Assembly: GCF_022440805.1 (NCBI RefSeq)
Contig: NZ_JAKNTK010000001.1
Span: 2,542,001 to 2,606,000, forward strand
Direction of reading: 5' to 3'
Source: Holdemania massiliensis
Lineage (GTDB): Bacteria > Bacillota_I > Bacilli_A > Erysipelotrichales > Erysipelotrichaceae
DNA: 64,000 bases
Part shown: one piece after another, positions 51,227 to 60,468 of the stretch
Position numbering within the stretch: the first letter of the stretch is position 1
How the letters are laid out: each line of letters opens with the position of its first letter
The notes under the pieces: model-generated
What the model was told of the DNA's origin: nothing
Database searches by the model: none
The model's input: only the letters and a program-made list of their open reading frames with translations
Translations under genes and position numbers: made by a program

Positions 51227-51844
51227 ATGAAAATCGTTTTAGGCGCAGGCGCAACGCAGGTTGACGGCTGGATCAGCACGCAGCAAGAACAGCTGGATTT
51301 ATTAAAGCCGGAAACCTTTGAGGCTTTTTTTCACGGAGAACTGGCGGAAGCCATGTTAGCGGAGCATTTATTTGAGCATCTGACGCTGGCCGAAGGTATG
51401 TTCGCAGCGCAGACGCTCTATCGTTATCTGCGGCCCGGCGGTTGGATCCGTGCGGCAGTCCCGGATCGTTATTTCCGCAATGCCGATTATCAGCGGCTTG
51501 TCCAGATTGGCGGGCCGGGGCCTCAGGATCATCCGGCGGCTTCGCACAAAATTGTTTATGATTACAAGCAGTTCTGTGCAGTCTTTGTCCAAGCAGGATT
51601 CGAGGTTTCCCTATTGGAATACTGCGATGAACGTGGTGATTTCCATTACCGCTACGCTAACGATGCAGATGGTCATATCGGCCGTTCCTATCGCAATGAC
51701 ACGCGCAACGCCTTCAATCATTTGGGCATGGTCTCGATTGTTCTCGATGCTTTCAAACCGATTGTCATTCCGCGGGAAGTGCAGGCTCTTGATCCAAACA
51801 AAATTGAGCAAACCAAGACGCAGGCAAATCCAGTTGCCAATTAA
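51227..51844 (+). CDS. COG4627-type SAM-dependent methyltransferase-like protein
   Basis: 205 aa. MKIVLGAGATQVDGWIST aligns with the COG4627 predicted methyltransferases, and the later AEHLFEHLTLAEGMFAAQTLYRYLRPGGWIRAAVPD is the conserved class I motif block. The first SAM loop is short, so activity cannot be assumed. Follows the LURP gene closely. Confidence 0.8.
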   Translation: MKIVLGAGATQVDGWISTQQEQLDLLKPETFEAFFHGELAEAMLAEHLFEHLTLAEGMFAAQTLYRYLRPGGWIRAAVPDRYFRNADYQRLVQIGGPGPQDHPAASHKIVYDYKQFCAVFVQAGFEVSLLEYCDERGDFHYRYANDADGHIGRSYRNDTRNAFNHLGMVSIVLDAFKPIVIPREVQALDPNKIEQTKTQANPVAN

Positions 51845-51845
51845 C

Positions 51846-51909
51846 AAAAACAGATCTGCGAACAAAGTTTCAGACAAATCCCGAAGCCTTGGCAGGTCTG
51901 TTTTTTTTG
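51846..51909 (+). terminator. Terminator of the LURP-methyltransferase unit
   Basis: CAGATCTGC (51851-51859) pairs with GCAGGTCTG (51892-51900), then eight T. Confidence 0.75.
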
Positions 51910-51959
51910 TTACATCAAAGCGTAAAAATGATTTCAGCGTCAGAATTCAGCGCAGAATC

Positions 51960-52820
51960 TTACATCAGAAACTGAACGATCCTTTGTTTTTCTGCTTCCG
52001 TTAAGCTGTGCATATGTCCCCTGCCTTTCAATAGATAGGTTTCACAGTGGGGTATCATCTTTTCAGCCTGCGGAATTACCCGATCAGCCGGAAACATACA
52101 GTCCTTTTCGCCGGCCAGCACAAGTGTTGGAGCCAGACATTTCCGCATGTCAGCAGGAACCACATTGCTCGGCATACCCGCCTTTACCTTTGCGTTATCA
52201 ATACTGCACTTTGCGGTTTCAAAAGCATCAGGATCAATATTATCCTCGGTTACAGCCATAGGGAGAATCGTTTTAATCAGCCACTTCTGTTGGTGAGTCA
52301 CCCAATACAACATCATGGGCAATGCCATGCTTATCAAATTGACAGCCGGCGCATTTTTTATTCCGGATGGCACGTAAAGCACAGCTTTCTCAATTTTTTC
52401 AGGGGCAACGCACATGGTTTTCGCAAGAATGCCCGCTCCAAAGGAACCGCCGAAGCATCGAATTTTCTGAAATCCCAGATTGGTAATCACTTCGCTCGCC
52501 CACTTGCCGTAATCATCGTTATTCGGCGACAGCGTCGTTTCCGCACTTTTTCCAGGATGGCCGATCGTATCCACGGCATAGATACGAAATTGATCCAACA
52601 GAAACGTACACGCTAATAAATTATAGGCGCTCGTTGCGTTCCCGCCATGAAATACAAGCAAAGGCAAGCCCGCTGGATTGCCGGTTTCAATGAGATGCGT
52701 TTGGCCAAAGGAAGTTTCCAGATAGATATCATGATAGGATGTCTTAAGCCTTGATAACTGTTCATCATAAAGCGCCATAATTTTTTGTTTCCCCTGCGGT
52801 GTGTTGTAGATCGTCTTCAT
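51960..52820 (-). CDS. Alpha/beta-hydrolase
   Basis: 286 aa. LVFHGGNATSAYN gives the oxyanion His-Gly-Gly, RCFGGSFGAGIL the nucleophile elbow (Ser), LVLAGEKDCMF the acidic residue and GRGHMHSL the catalytic His. It is an esterase or lipase-like enzyme; the substrate is not known. The start has GGAGG upstream. It stands alone between convergent units. Confidence 0.88.
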   Translation of the reverse strand: MKTIYNTPQGKQKIMALYDEQLSRLKTSYHDIYLETSFGQTHLIETGNPAGLPLLVFHGGNATSAYNLLACTFLLDQFRIYAVDTIGHPGKSAETTLSPNNDDYGKWASEVITNLGFQKIRCFGGSFGAGILAKTMCVAPEKIEKAVLYVPSGIKNAPAVNLISMALPMMLYWVTHQQKWLIKTILPMAVTEDNIDPDAFETAKCSIDNAKVKAGMPSNVVPADMRKCLAPTLVLAGEKDCMFPADRVIPQAEKMIPHCETYLLKGRGHMHSLTEAEKQRIVQFLM

Positions 52821-53061
52821 GCGTCCTCCATGCGAAAGAATTTCAATCTTCGCTGTCCGCCTTTATCCGTCAAAGGTGTATGCTTCCAGTTTAAAGCTGA
52901 CCAGCATAAAAGTCAAATCAGGTTAATCTCGTTAAAAACTTCTGCTTGCGGCCGCAGGGCTTTATAAGCCAAGAATAAAACACACACAATTTACAACCGG
53001 TTTCCTATCTTGCAGATTCATTTGCCAAATTCCCAATAGCAGCATCCTTTTCAGCTTAAGA

Positions 53062-53096
53062 TAAAACAGGGAACGGCTGCAGAAACCCCTGTTTTT
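53062..53096 (-). terminator. Terminator of the DUF2207 unit
   Basis: Minus strand AAACAGGG pairs with CCCTGTTT with a 15-base loop and a T-rich tail. The gap 52821-53061 shows no gene. Confidence 0.65.
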
Positions 53097-55293
53097 ATTC
53101 GTTTTTCAGACAGTGCTGAAGCCGATCGTACAGCTCATCCAGCACCCAGATCCGCTCCGGCTGACCGCCGGCATCCACAACGGTTTCCAACAACGGCAAA
53201 ACCCGCGGATAAAAACGTTTCTCCCAAACATCGGCGACGTTCAGCGTACGGGCATACCCATAGCTTTTTAACGCGTATTCCGGATCCCGTTCAAGCCATT
53301 CGTCCAGCTTCTTATCCGGCATTTGTTTAAGATCCCCTCGCCACTGCACCACCTGCTGCCGTAGCCTTAGACCCTCCGGATTCAAGGGCTTCATCGGTAC
53401 TAAGAGAACCTGAACTGCGGCCATGCTGATATAACTAATCGCCAGCGGCAGCGACCGCAAAACAAAGTATTCCATCACCCATTCCAGCAAGATCAGCCAC
53501 AAAAGTGCTAAGCCTGCGAATTGGATGCGCGAGCCTTTCTTTCCCTGCTTCCTTGCCAGGATCCGCGATCCCAGAATAAAGGAGAGCCGCAACAGACCTC
53601 CGCCAAGAAGGATAGCCACAACTAAGCGATGGGTCTGCTGAACCTGCATCCAAAGCAGAATGACTGGGGGCAGCACACTGAGCAGAATCAACAGCCAGCG
53701 CAAACCAGACAATCCCGGATGCCGCCATTGGGCAGCTTCCGATTTTGCTTGTTGCAGGGCTTCCTGAACACAAGCCTGTCCCCGCAGACGGATTTCCTCA
53801 GCCGTTACAGAATTGCCGTCGCCCAGATGAAACAAGGAATGCATGAATTGTTTTTCCCATTGCGGCTGATGGATCAGCGAACGGCGGCGAAACAAACGGA
53901 ATGTCCGGCCATCCATTTGTACTTGAATATAATTACGGGCTGCCCAATTCACGATAACCGCCGCCAACATTTCACTTTCTGTCTGCCGATGTGTCAGCAA
54001 GGCCGCCTGAACCGGATTGACGCCGTTAGGCAGTTCCCCGATCGAACGCCGGTTTGCCGATCGGTTCAGTCCGCGGAACAGTCCGGCAGCCAACAACACA
54101 CCGATGGCAAACATCGACCAGAATCCCATCGACCCACACAGGACACGCTGCATAGAATTCGGGATTTCAATCGTAAGGCTTACTCGATCATCCCCGGTCA
54201 GAGTCTGGGTTGAACTCAAATGCAGCTGCCTGCCGTCTTCACTGCGTTCCATCGTCATCTTTTTATGATCATCATAGTTCAGAACATTGTAAAAATCCGT
54301 CATCACCTCAAGGTCCTGGGGCATTCGCAGCGTAACCTCCAGCTCATCAATCTGCGCCTGATTCATCGAATCATCAAAATTCAGACGCCATTGATCCGCA
54401 GAGGATGTCAGCTCAATCCGATAATCCAGCGTCAGTGCCACTTCCTGGGTCTCCGGCAGTTTCAAAAAGCCATATTTTGAAACCTCCAGCGCGGGATCGC
54501 TGATCACTACCTCTTTCAGCTGAGCGTCAGGATAGCTGGGCCAGCCTAAAAACAAATCCAGCATCGGATCCAAATCATCACTTTGGCGCGTCCATAGAAT
54601 TTCCTGATGCACCTGTAAATCCATCTGAGGCAAGACCTCAATCTCTATGCGCCAGAGGGTATAGCGGGAAGGCCACAAATAGACAGGAGCACTGGCAAAT
54701 GTGCCTTCATCAAAATTCAAAATCAGGTTGACGTCCTGATAATCCAAGACCTGATTGGAATCAAAGACAAAGGTCTGATCCTGCCAGCGGCCTTCACCAT
54801 ACCGACATAGATTGCCGCTTTGGCCGCAGTCCAGAATCCAGTTATCCCGACGCAGTTCAGGATCCAGCTGCAGTTCAACATGCAGCTTGTCCGTCGGCAG
54901 ATCCAAAGGTGAGCGGGCCAAATTCAGCGTCAGGGTGTCAGCCTGTTCATCTTCGTCCTGAAACAGCTGCAGAGTGTACTCCAGCTGCAGCTCAACCTGC
55001 GGATCGCGGTTGAACTGAATGCTGTTCCATTGGGGATCCAATACAGCCTGTTCGCTGATCAGCTTCACCTTTTCAGCCTTCATCTGGGAATTGTCCGGCA
55101 GATTTAAAAACAATTCATAATCCTCGTTTGGGGGCAGGCTCAGCTGGAGCGTTTCCGTCACAGTGATCGTTTTATCTGAATGCAGCACGGCCGCAACGGA
55201 GCGAACCGTGATCCTTTCCTTTTCTGCGGCATGTACCGGCAGCGGGATAAAGCACAGTCCCAGCAAGATCAGAATACTGAGCAGTTTCTTCAT
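53095..55293 (-). CDS. DUF2207 membrane protein
   Basis: 732 aa. A signal peptide (LSILILLGLCFIPLPVHA) leads to a large extracellular beta-rich region with a VSLTIEIP-type end, then a helix (about 390-410), a cytosolic segment, and a hydrophobic hairpin (about 550-620) near the C-terminus. The plan is that of the DUF2207 family, whose role is unknown. It begins at the A of the preceding stop (TGATG), so it is coupled to the MBL-fold gene. Confidence 0.85.
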   Translation of the reverse strand: MKKLLSILILLGLCFIPLPVHAAEKERITVRSVAAVLHSDKTITVTETLQLSLPPNEDYELFLNLPDNSQMKAEKVKLISEQAVLDPQWNSIQFNRDPQVELQLEYTLQLFQDEDEQADTLTLNLARSPLDLPTDKLHVELQLDPELRRDNWILDCGQSGNLCRYGEGRWQDQTFVFDSNQVLDYQDVNLILNFDEGTFASAPVYLWPSRYTLWRIEIEVLPQMDLQVHQEILWTRQSDDLDPMLDLFLGWPSYPDAQLKEVVISDPALEVSKYGFLKLPETQEVALTLDYRIELTSSADQWRLNFDDSMNQAQIDELEVTLRMPQDLEVMTDFYNVLNYDDHKKMTMERSEDGRQLHLSSTQTLTGDDRVSLTIEIPNSMQRVLCGSMGFWSMFAIGVLLAAGLFRGLNRSANRRSIGELPNGVNPVQAALLTHRQTESEMLAAVIVNWAARNYIQVQMDGRTFRLFRRRSLIHQPQWEKQFMHSLFHLGDGNSVTAEEIRLRGQACVQEALQQAKSEAAQWRHPGLSGLRWLLILLSVLPPVILLWMQVQQTHRLVVAILLGGGLLRLSFILGSRILARKQGKKGSRIQFAGLALLWLILLEWVMEYFVLRSLPLAISYISMAAVQVLLVPMKPLNPEGLRLRQQVVQWRGDLKQMPDKKLDEWLERDPEYALKSYGYARTLNVADVWEKRFYPRVLPLLETVVDAGGQPERIWVLDELYDRLQHCLKNE

Positions 55294-55982
55294 CACTGTG
55301 GAAGCTCCAGTTCCATCGGCCCTGAGCGCAGGTCTAGAATCTGATTTTTGAATGCAGCACAGGCCGGATCACGCAGCAGTTTATCGATCACGGTCAGATC
55401 ACCGAAGGTATGCATCGGCGCAATCCATCCCAGATGACAGGCTTCAGCCCAGCCTAACAACCCTAAATTGTATCCGTCGTTTAGCCGCGGATCCGTTGGA
55501 ATCATCGCCAGATCAAACGTCCGTCCTTTCACGCGTTCCAGTTCGCGGTCAAAGCGTTGTTTCAGGACGGCATTTTCACGCCGGTCCTGTTCATTTTCCT
55601 CATCCCAGCGCCAGTCGTTCAAATCACCGGCATGCAGAATCCGCCAGCCCTCGGCTTCTATGATGAACGCAACGCCCTCATCATTCGATTTCAGCGTTTC
55701 AACCGTCATTCCGTTGAGTTCATAACGCTGATGCGGCTTCACTTTGATATGATGATCATCCGAAACTCCAAAGATATCCCGGCTCAGTACATACCAGATC
55801 TGCTGGGTACCATGCTCTAAAATCGCTTTGTCATAATGATCCGCATGATGATGACTGGCAAAGAACGTCACCTGTTTGTTTGCAGGCAGCGAAAGTCTGT
55901 CCTTTCCATAATAATCGAATACCAGCACATGTTCCGGCAGCTCGATTAAAAAACTGCTGTGCTCGATCCAAGTTATTTTCAT
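55293..55982 (-). CDS. MBL-fold metallo-hydrolase
   Basis: 229 aa. The zinc motif is ASHHHADHYD (HxHxDH) and further ligands are in LHAGDLNDW and MHTFGD. It resembles the UlaG-like lactonase subgroup but has no clear assignment. It overlaps DUF2207 by one base. Its start lies 83 bases past the terminator of the Gx_transp unit. Confidence 0.9.
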   Translation of the reverse strand: MKITWIEHSSFLIELPEHVLVFDYYGKDRLSLPANKQVTFFASHHHADHYDKAILEHGTQQIWYVLSRDIFGVSDDHHIKVKPHQRYELNGMTVETLKSNDEGVAFIIEAEGWRILHAGDLNDWRWDEENEQDRRENAVLKQRFDRELERVKGRTFDLAMIPTDPRLNDGYNLGLLGWAEACHLGWIAPMHTFGDLTVIDKLLRDPACAAFKNQILDLRSGPMELELPQ

Positions 55983-56023
55983 AGCGTATCCCCCCTTATG
56001 CTTCTATTTTACAGGAAAAAGCA

Positions 56024-56056
56024 GAAAAAAAACAGAATCCCGAAAGACTCTGTTTC
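56024..56056 (-). terminator. Terminator of the NusG_II-Gx_transp unit
   Basis: Minus strand AAACAGA-GTC...GAT-TCTGTTT with an 8-T tail. Confidence 0.75.
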
Positions 56057-56065
56057 CCATTTTAT

Positions 56066-56578
56066 TCAGCGCACAATCAAATTTTTATCAATGCGTTTTA
56101 GTGCCTGCGTAGCGACAATCCCGGTAAAGATACCCGTAGGGATTGAAGTGACCAGCAGCAGCGGAACGATCGTCATCATCGCCGCTGTTTTATACAGAAC
56201 CATAACGATTACAACCTGACCGACACTGTGACCGATGGCACACAGCATCGACGTCGAAATCATCGACATTTTCAGGCCCTTCTTGATAATAATCAAAACA
56301 ATTGAACTAAGGATTACACCGCCGGCTGAGATCCAGAAAGTAGATCCGAAGATCGTGCCCCTTAACAGGTTGCCGATCACGACGCGCATCGTATTGACGA
56401 CAATCATTTCCCGGATGCCCAGAATTTCAATTGTGATCAAGGCGATAATGTTCGCCAGTCCTAAACGCATACCAAACGGCAGCGACACAGTAAGCATGGT
56501 TTCCAGCAGATTGATCGCAATCGCCATCGCCGCCAGAAGCGTGACATAAACGAAATGCTTAGTTTTACTGATTTTCAT
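56066..56578 (-). CDS. Gx_transp (ECF S-like) membrane protein
   Basis: 170 aa with five or six helices; LETMLTVSLPFGMRLGLANIIALITIEILG and GTIFGSTFWISAGGVILSS fit the Gx_transp family (often called heptaprenyl diphosphate synthase component I). Members occur beside flavin-based extracellular electron transfer genes, with NusG_II partners. The role is uncertain. Directly follows the NusG_II gene (1 base). Confidence 0.85.
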   Translation of the reverse strand: MKISKTKHFVYVTLLAAMAIAINLLETMLTVSLPFGMRLGLANIIALITIEILGIREMIVVNTMRVVIGNLLRGTIFGSTFWISAGGVILSSIVLIIIKKGLKMSMISTSMLCAIGHSVGQVVIVMVLYKTAAMMTIVPLLLVTSIPTGIFTGIVATQALKRIDKNLIVR

Positions 56579-56579
56579 A

Positions 56580-56921
56580 TCAGTTATCCTTTAAGGTTAC
56601 AATCACTTCATTCGGGATACAGACAATAGGAAAATAATCCTTAGCGCTGACCCAGCCAATTGAAGAACAGATATGGTTCGGACATTCCTCTTCCGTAATC
56701 CGCCATTTGCCATCTTTGACTTCCAGCTTCATCTTGCCGTAGGATCCGTTAAAATAGTAATCCTCATCTTTGTTGACATTGAATGTATGAATTACCTGAT
56801 TTTTATACGTGACAATCCCATAAGTTTTGACGTTCATCCGGTTATAGATCTGAACGCCGACATAAATTCCCAGTGCTACAAATAAAATAGCAACTATCAG
56901 TTTAATTTCTTTTTTGCTCAT
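56580..56921 (-). CDS. NusG domain II membrane protein
   Basis: 113 aa: an N-terminal helix (LIVAILFVALGIYVGVQIY) and a NusG_II domain (YGIVTYKNQVIHTFNVNKD ... CPNHICSSIGWV). The pair Cys-x4-Cys (CPNHIC) is typical of the family. Proteins like this go with Gx_transp and ApbE-linked redox clusters. It has its own promoter at 56949-56976. Confidence 0.88.
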   Translation of the reverse strand: MSKKEIKLIVAILFVALGIYVGVQIYNRMNVKTYGIVTYKNQVIHTFNVNKDEDYYFNGSYGKMKLEVKDGKWRITEEECPNHICSSIGWVSAKDYFPIVCIPNEVIVTLKDN

Positions 56922-56948
56922 CGTTTCACATCCTAATTCAGCTTTTCT

Positions 56949-56976
56949 ATTATAACATGGTTGTTTATGATTGCAA
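56949..56976 (-). promoter_or_regulatory. Promoter of the NusG_II-Gx_transp unit
   Basis: Minus strand TTGCAA (56971-56976), 16 bp, perfect TATAAT (56949-56954). Confidence 0.65.
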
Positions 56977-57093
56977 GTGAAGGTTAGCTGAACATCGCCG
57001 CTGCCGAATTGGAAACTTATGCCGTCTTTCCTCCGTGCTTTTTTCTTTACTTTCCCCTATAATAAAGACAGAGTAATCAATCAGGGGGATAAA

Positions 57094-57705
57094 ATGATGG
57101 CCATTGAAGAAGCTCTGACGCTGGCGAAGAAGCGGCGCACAATCCGGGATTTTGACAGAGAACCGGTAAAATTGGATGAAATTAAAACCTGTTTGGAAAT
57201 TGCAGCTACCGCTCCCAGCGGTGCCGATATGCAGCCATGGCATTTTTGCGTCATCACCAGTGAGGCAAAGAAAATCGAAATTCGTCAAGCCTGCGAACAG
57301 GTTGAACGGGAATTCTATGAACAGCGTATCAGTGAAGTCTGGCGGCAGGATCTGAAAAAATTAAATCTGCAGGTGGAAAAACCGTTTTTGACAGAAGCTC
57401 CGTGCCTGATTGTGATCTTCAAGCAGATGACGCATGAAGATCAGCCCGGACACTGGGTTCCCAATTATTATGTCGGCGAATCGGTCGGCATTGCCACCGG
57501 CTTTCTGATCCAGGCGCTGCACCAGGCCGGATATTCGATGCTGACCTATACCCCGGCTCCCATTCATTTTCTCACCAAACTGTGCGGACGGCCTGACAAT
57601 GAAATCGCCGAAATGATTCTGGTCGTTGGCCATGCGCAAAAAGGAGCGCAGCTGCCTGAGCTGGAAAAGAAAAAGTTTGAGGAGCTTGTCGATTTTTTCG
57701 AGTGA
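57094..57705 (+). CDS. Nitroreductase-family protein
   Basis: 203 aa. AKKRRTIRDF carries the FMN-binding Arg pair, and ATAPSGADMQPWHFCVIT and VGESVGIATGFLIQALHQAGYSML are the flavin and dimer motifs. Uses NAD(P)H to reduce quinones or nitro compounds. ATG 57094 has GGGGGAT upstream; the longer frame from 57019 is unlikely. A strong terminator follows. Confidence 0.9.
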   Translation: MMAIEEALTLAKKRRTIRDFDREPVKLDEIKTCLEIAATAPSGADMQPWHFCVITSEAKKIEIRQACEQVEREFYEQRISEVWRQDLKKLNLQVEKPFLTEAPCLIVIFKQMTHEDQPGHWVPNYYVGESVGIATGFLIQALHQAGYSMLTYTPAPIHFLTKLCGRPDNEIAEMILVVGHAQKGAQLPELEKKKFEELVDFFE

Positions 57706-57727
57706 TGGACAAACATAAGTAATCTTA

Positions 57728-57767
57728 ACAAAAGAACCGCAGACTTCAGTGTTTGCGGTTCTTTTGT
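57728..57767 (+). terminator. Terminator of the nitroreductase gene
   Basis: AAAGAACCGCA pairs with TGCGGTTCTTT across 57730-57765. The end of the toxin remnant lies within this hairpin. Confidence 0.88.
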
Positions 57768-57838
57768 TCATTCGCCTCTATATAATCCCGAATTGCTTTC
57801 AAATCAGCCGCTACAAGAGGATTAATCCTTAGTTTCAT
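57746..57838 (-). pseudogene. Truncated ParE/RelE-type toxin (30 codons)
   Basis: Starting 11 bases after GGAGG, the frame reads MKLRINPLVAADLKAIRDYI, the N-terminus of RelE/ParE toxins (first helix), and stops after 30 codons inside the nitroreductase terminator. Full toxins have about 95 residues. A deletion joining this gene to the nitroreductase tail would explain it. The antitoxin upstream appears whole. Confidence 0.7.
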
Positions 57839-57844
57839 CCATCG

Positions 57845-58093
57845 TTATTCCTCCATTGCTGATTTTAACTCATCAAAGCTCATCCATCCTTTTTCATCTA
57901 CAATCGCTTCTTCTGCTTCCTGCGATTTAGCTAACAATTTTTTCTCTGCTCTGTCTTTTTCGTAATCCCCAATATCAAGAACTACAAATTTTCCTCTGCC
58001 ATTTTTCGTCAGGAAAACTGGCTCTCCCGTTCGACAATTTTTGAGAACTTCATTATAATTTCTCAAGTCAGATATGGGTAAAATACTAGCCAT
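57845..58093 (-). CDS. Phd/YefM-type antitoxin
   Basis: 82 aa: MASILPISDLRNYNEVLKN, then GEPVFLTKNGRGKFVVLDI, the Phd/YefM DNA-binding fold, then an acidic helical tail that would hold the toxin. It represses its own promoter; an inverted repeat sits there. The partner toxin is cut to 30 codons, so this is an orphan antitoxin. ATG 58093 is chosen. Confidence 0.88.
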   Translation of the reverse strand: MASILPISDLRNYNEVLKNCRTGEPVFLTKNGRGKFVVLDIGDYEKDRAEKKLLAKSQEAEEAIVDEKGWMSFDELKSAMEE

Positions 58094-58149
58094 ATTATCA
58101 ACGCCTTCTCTGTTATTATCATCCTTGTTTGCAATTTTATTATACAAGA

Positions 58150-58187
58150 AGTTGCTGTAAGATTCAGTTTAAAATTTTACAGCAACT
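58150..58187. promoter_or_regulatory. Operator-like inverted repeat of the antitoxin promoter
   Basis: AGTTGCTGTAA (58150-58160) and TTACAGCAACT (58177-58187) form a perfect 11-bp inverted repeat flanking the -35 region. TATAAT on the minus strand lies at 58139-58144. It is a likely Phd-binding site. Confidence 0.6.
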
Positions 58188-58295
58188 ATCAGTCTACTTT
58201 CTGAGAAGTCACGTCAGCCTTGCATTGAAGACCTTCAAGAATTGACATGCTATCTAAATTGAAACTTAACGATTAATAATCCGACTTAAATTGAT

Positions 58296-58928
58296 TTATT
58301 TCCTGCGGATGGGGTGACGGATTACGGTTTTCTGCTTTGCGGGATCACATTTGCGCGGATCCGATAAATAGATTTCATGATGCATCCGTGTTTCATTGAT
58401 TTCATTTTCATAGCCCAGAGCCTCGATGTATTCATCCATCTTAGCCACACTGACAGGTTCGTCATCGTAGGGACCGATATGCATTATTTGAACACACAAG
58501 CCTTCATCCATCCTTAAAAATTCAGCTTTTGAACAATCCACTTTCTTCTTTTTTTCCGCTTCCTGCACCGCCCACTTAAAATCTTCAAGCTTGATGAACT
58601 CCGGAACCCGAATCACACTGATCCAATGAAAGTCCTGCTTCTCTGCATAGTTCACGCCAGCGATCCCCGGCTGCCACCAGAATCCTTCCAGCGGTGGGAC
58701 AACATATTCATAAAAGCCTTCGATGTGACGGGATCCTTTATAACTCATTTTCAGCGTGTAAGCCACCGCATATAAAATTCCAACCGCCTGCTGATAGCTT
58801 CCCTGCGGTTGATTGGGATCTCCCTGTCCCCGTACCGCGATATACTTCATCGGCGGTACTGTCAGGATCTCCGGTTTATTTTTTGGCATATAAAACTTTT
58901 TATCCGCTTTCTTAAAATCAAATGTCAT
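58296..58928 (-). CDS. GyrI-like small-molecule-binding protein
   Basis: 210 aa. MKYIAVRGQGDPN and LCVQIMHIGPYDDEPVSVAKMDEYI match the GyrI-like family (often linked to drug or ligand binding), with the IYLSDPRKCDPAKQKTVIR ending typical of the group. No DNA-binding domain is present. ATG 58928 has GGAAGG upstream; a GTG three codons earlier is less likely. Confidence 0.85.
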   Translation of the reverse strand: MTFDFKKADKKFYMPKNKPEILTVPPMKYIAVRGQGDPNQPQGSYQQAVGILYAVAYTLKMSYKGSRHIEGFYEYVVPPLEGFWWQPGIAGVNYAEKQDFHWISVIRVPEFIKLEDFKWAVQEAEKKKKVDCSKAEFLRMDEGLCVQIMHIGPYDDEPVSVAKMDEYIEALGYENEINETRMHHEIYLSDPRKCDPAKQKTVIRHPIRRK

Positions 58929-59051
58929 ACCCAGCACCTTCCTTTTAAACTCATTCTACACGATAAAACCTGACAGCACTGTGTCAGGTTTTATATAAGT
59001 ATATCATGGATTCAAAGAATCGGATTGAGTTTAACTAATCTTTTTTCACCA

Positions 59052-59483
59052 TCAGAATTTTAATAATCCCTGTTCATCATACTGAAAATTGGCACCCCAG
59101 GCAACTTCCCAGGTGTAGCCGTCCGGATCACTGAAATAGGCATGATAGCCACCCCAGAACACCGGCTGCGGTTCTTTGATAATCGTACCTCCGGCTTGAC
59201 GCACAAGGTCGATTATCTGATCCACTTCTTCCTTTTCAGCGACGTTATAGGCCAGGGTAAACCCAGTAAAGCCTGGATTCAGCGCCGGCGGATTGTCAGG
59301 ATTGATATCCTGTGCCAACTGTGTCAGCGGATACAGTTCAAATTTGGTTCCCGGCGTGTCAAAGAAACAAACCATTGGATTTGCTTCCGTGCAGTCCGTT
59401 TTATAGCCCAATCCATCACGGTAAAACTGGATGGATCTGGTCATGTCCCGAACCCCCAAACAGATACAGGTAATTTTATTCAT
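59052..59483 (-). CDS. VOC-family (glyoxalase-like) protein
   Basis: 143 aa, two beta-alpha-beta-beta-beta modules: ITCICLGVRDMTRSIQFYRDGLGY and the C-terminal FWGGYHAYFSDPDGYTWEVAW with the usual Glu/His metal positions. The substrate is not predictable. It overlaps the 59476 gene by 8 bases. Confidence 0.88.
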   Translation of the reverse strand: MNKITCICLGVRDMTRSIQFYRDGLGYKTDCTEANPMVCFFDTPGTKFELYPLTQLAQDINPDNPPALNPGFTGFTLAYNVAEKEEVDQIIDLVRQAGGTIIKEPQPVFWGGYHAYFSDPDGYTWEVAWGANFQYDEQGLLKF

Positions 59484-60438
59484 CTTGAGATTCCTTTCCT
59501 TCGCTCTTCGGCTCAATTCGATCAAACGCTTCTAAAAGCAATAAATTCTCAATCGCTTTCCAGCCCTTCCACCAGTTTCGTGAAACCTGGAAATCCTGGG
59601 GATACAGGCCGAACCAGCTCCATGGGATTTCCCAGACATCGTCCTCGGGACAGGTGTCAATCAGGTAATCCAATTCCAATTCGATCAGATCCTGAAATAG
59701 TGGGTAAAGCAAATCGTTTTTGGACCGGACAAAATAGGATGGCCTTGGTTTATAATACTGCCATTGTTCAGGATCTTTTTCAACTCGCTTTTCAATCAGC
59801 GAAGTGATCTGGGCTTGAATCTGATCCGCGGTATAATTCGATTTCGGCATTTGCTCGAGCAGCGGCAGCCAGGCACAGTATGCCTCCACTCCCATCTCGC
59901 CGAATTCTGTTCGTGTAAATAACTGTGTCAGTGAATTTGCGACAATCGCCTCAGCCTTGGCTTTTAGCTGCGGAATGGTACAATCCTTCGTCAGGATATG
60001 CCGGGCCAGATCCAAATTCAGTCCAAAGCTTTCTTCCTCATTCAGCTTTGGATCATACCCCATCCATGGGGCGTGCGGATGCTTGTCATTGGATGCGATC
60101 GTAAACGGCCAGCCATCCTTATAAGCTGTGCCGGGCTGACTTAAATAAGTAAAGGCTCCGGTAATCAAGGAATTCTGACCGTCCACCCCTAGGTCTTCAC
60201 AAAGGTTTAACACGATACAGGTTTGATAAGGGGAAGACTGCGGATTCATGGAATCCGGCTCCAGCCCCCAGCCAAACCCGCCGTCAGCGTTTTGATAGCT
60301 GCGCAGGGCATCCATCATCAAATCCGGACTGCCTACCTCAAACAACAGCTGCCAGCGTGCCCATTCCAAAGGCCGGCTGTTGCGCAGAATCCAGCGGCGT
60401 ATCTGCTTAAACTTCGCCTGTGTTATTTTTTTCTTCAT
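59476..60438 (-). CDS. Cyclase/prenyltransferase-fold-like protein
   Basis: 320 aa. The segment SYQNADGGFGWGLEPDSMN has the QxxDGGFGW signature of terpene cyclase/prenyltransferase alpha-toroid repeats. Further repeats are faint and no DxDD cyclase motif is seen, so an enzyme activity is not proven. Codons 1-7 of the longer frame lie before GGAGG, so 60438 is chosen. In one unit with the AraC regulator and the VOC protein, probably a small regulated module. Confidence 0.65.
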   Translation of the reverse strand: MKKKITQAKFKQIRRWILRNSRPLEWARWQLLFEVGSPDLMMDALRSYQNADGGFGWGLEPDSMNPQSSPYQTCIVLNLCEDLGVDGQNSLITGAFTYLSQPGTAYKDGWPFTIASNDKHPHAPWMGYDPKLNEEESFGLNLDLARHILTKDCTIPQLKAKAEAIVANSLTQLFTRTEFGEMGVEAYCAWLPLLEQMPKSNYTADQIQAQITSLIEKRVEKDPEQWQYYKPRPSYFVRSKNDLLYPLFQDLIELELDYLIDTCPEDDVWEIPWSWFGLYPQDFQVSRNWWKGWKAIENLLLLEAFDRIEPKSEGKESQDE

Positions 60439-60468
60439 CAGAAATACCTCCGGAGTCATTGTACCGAT

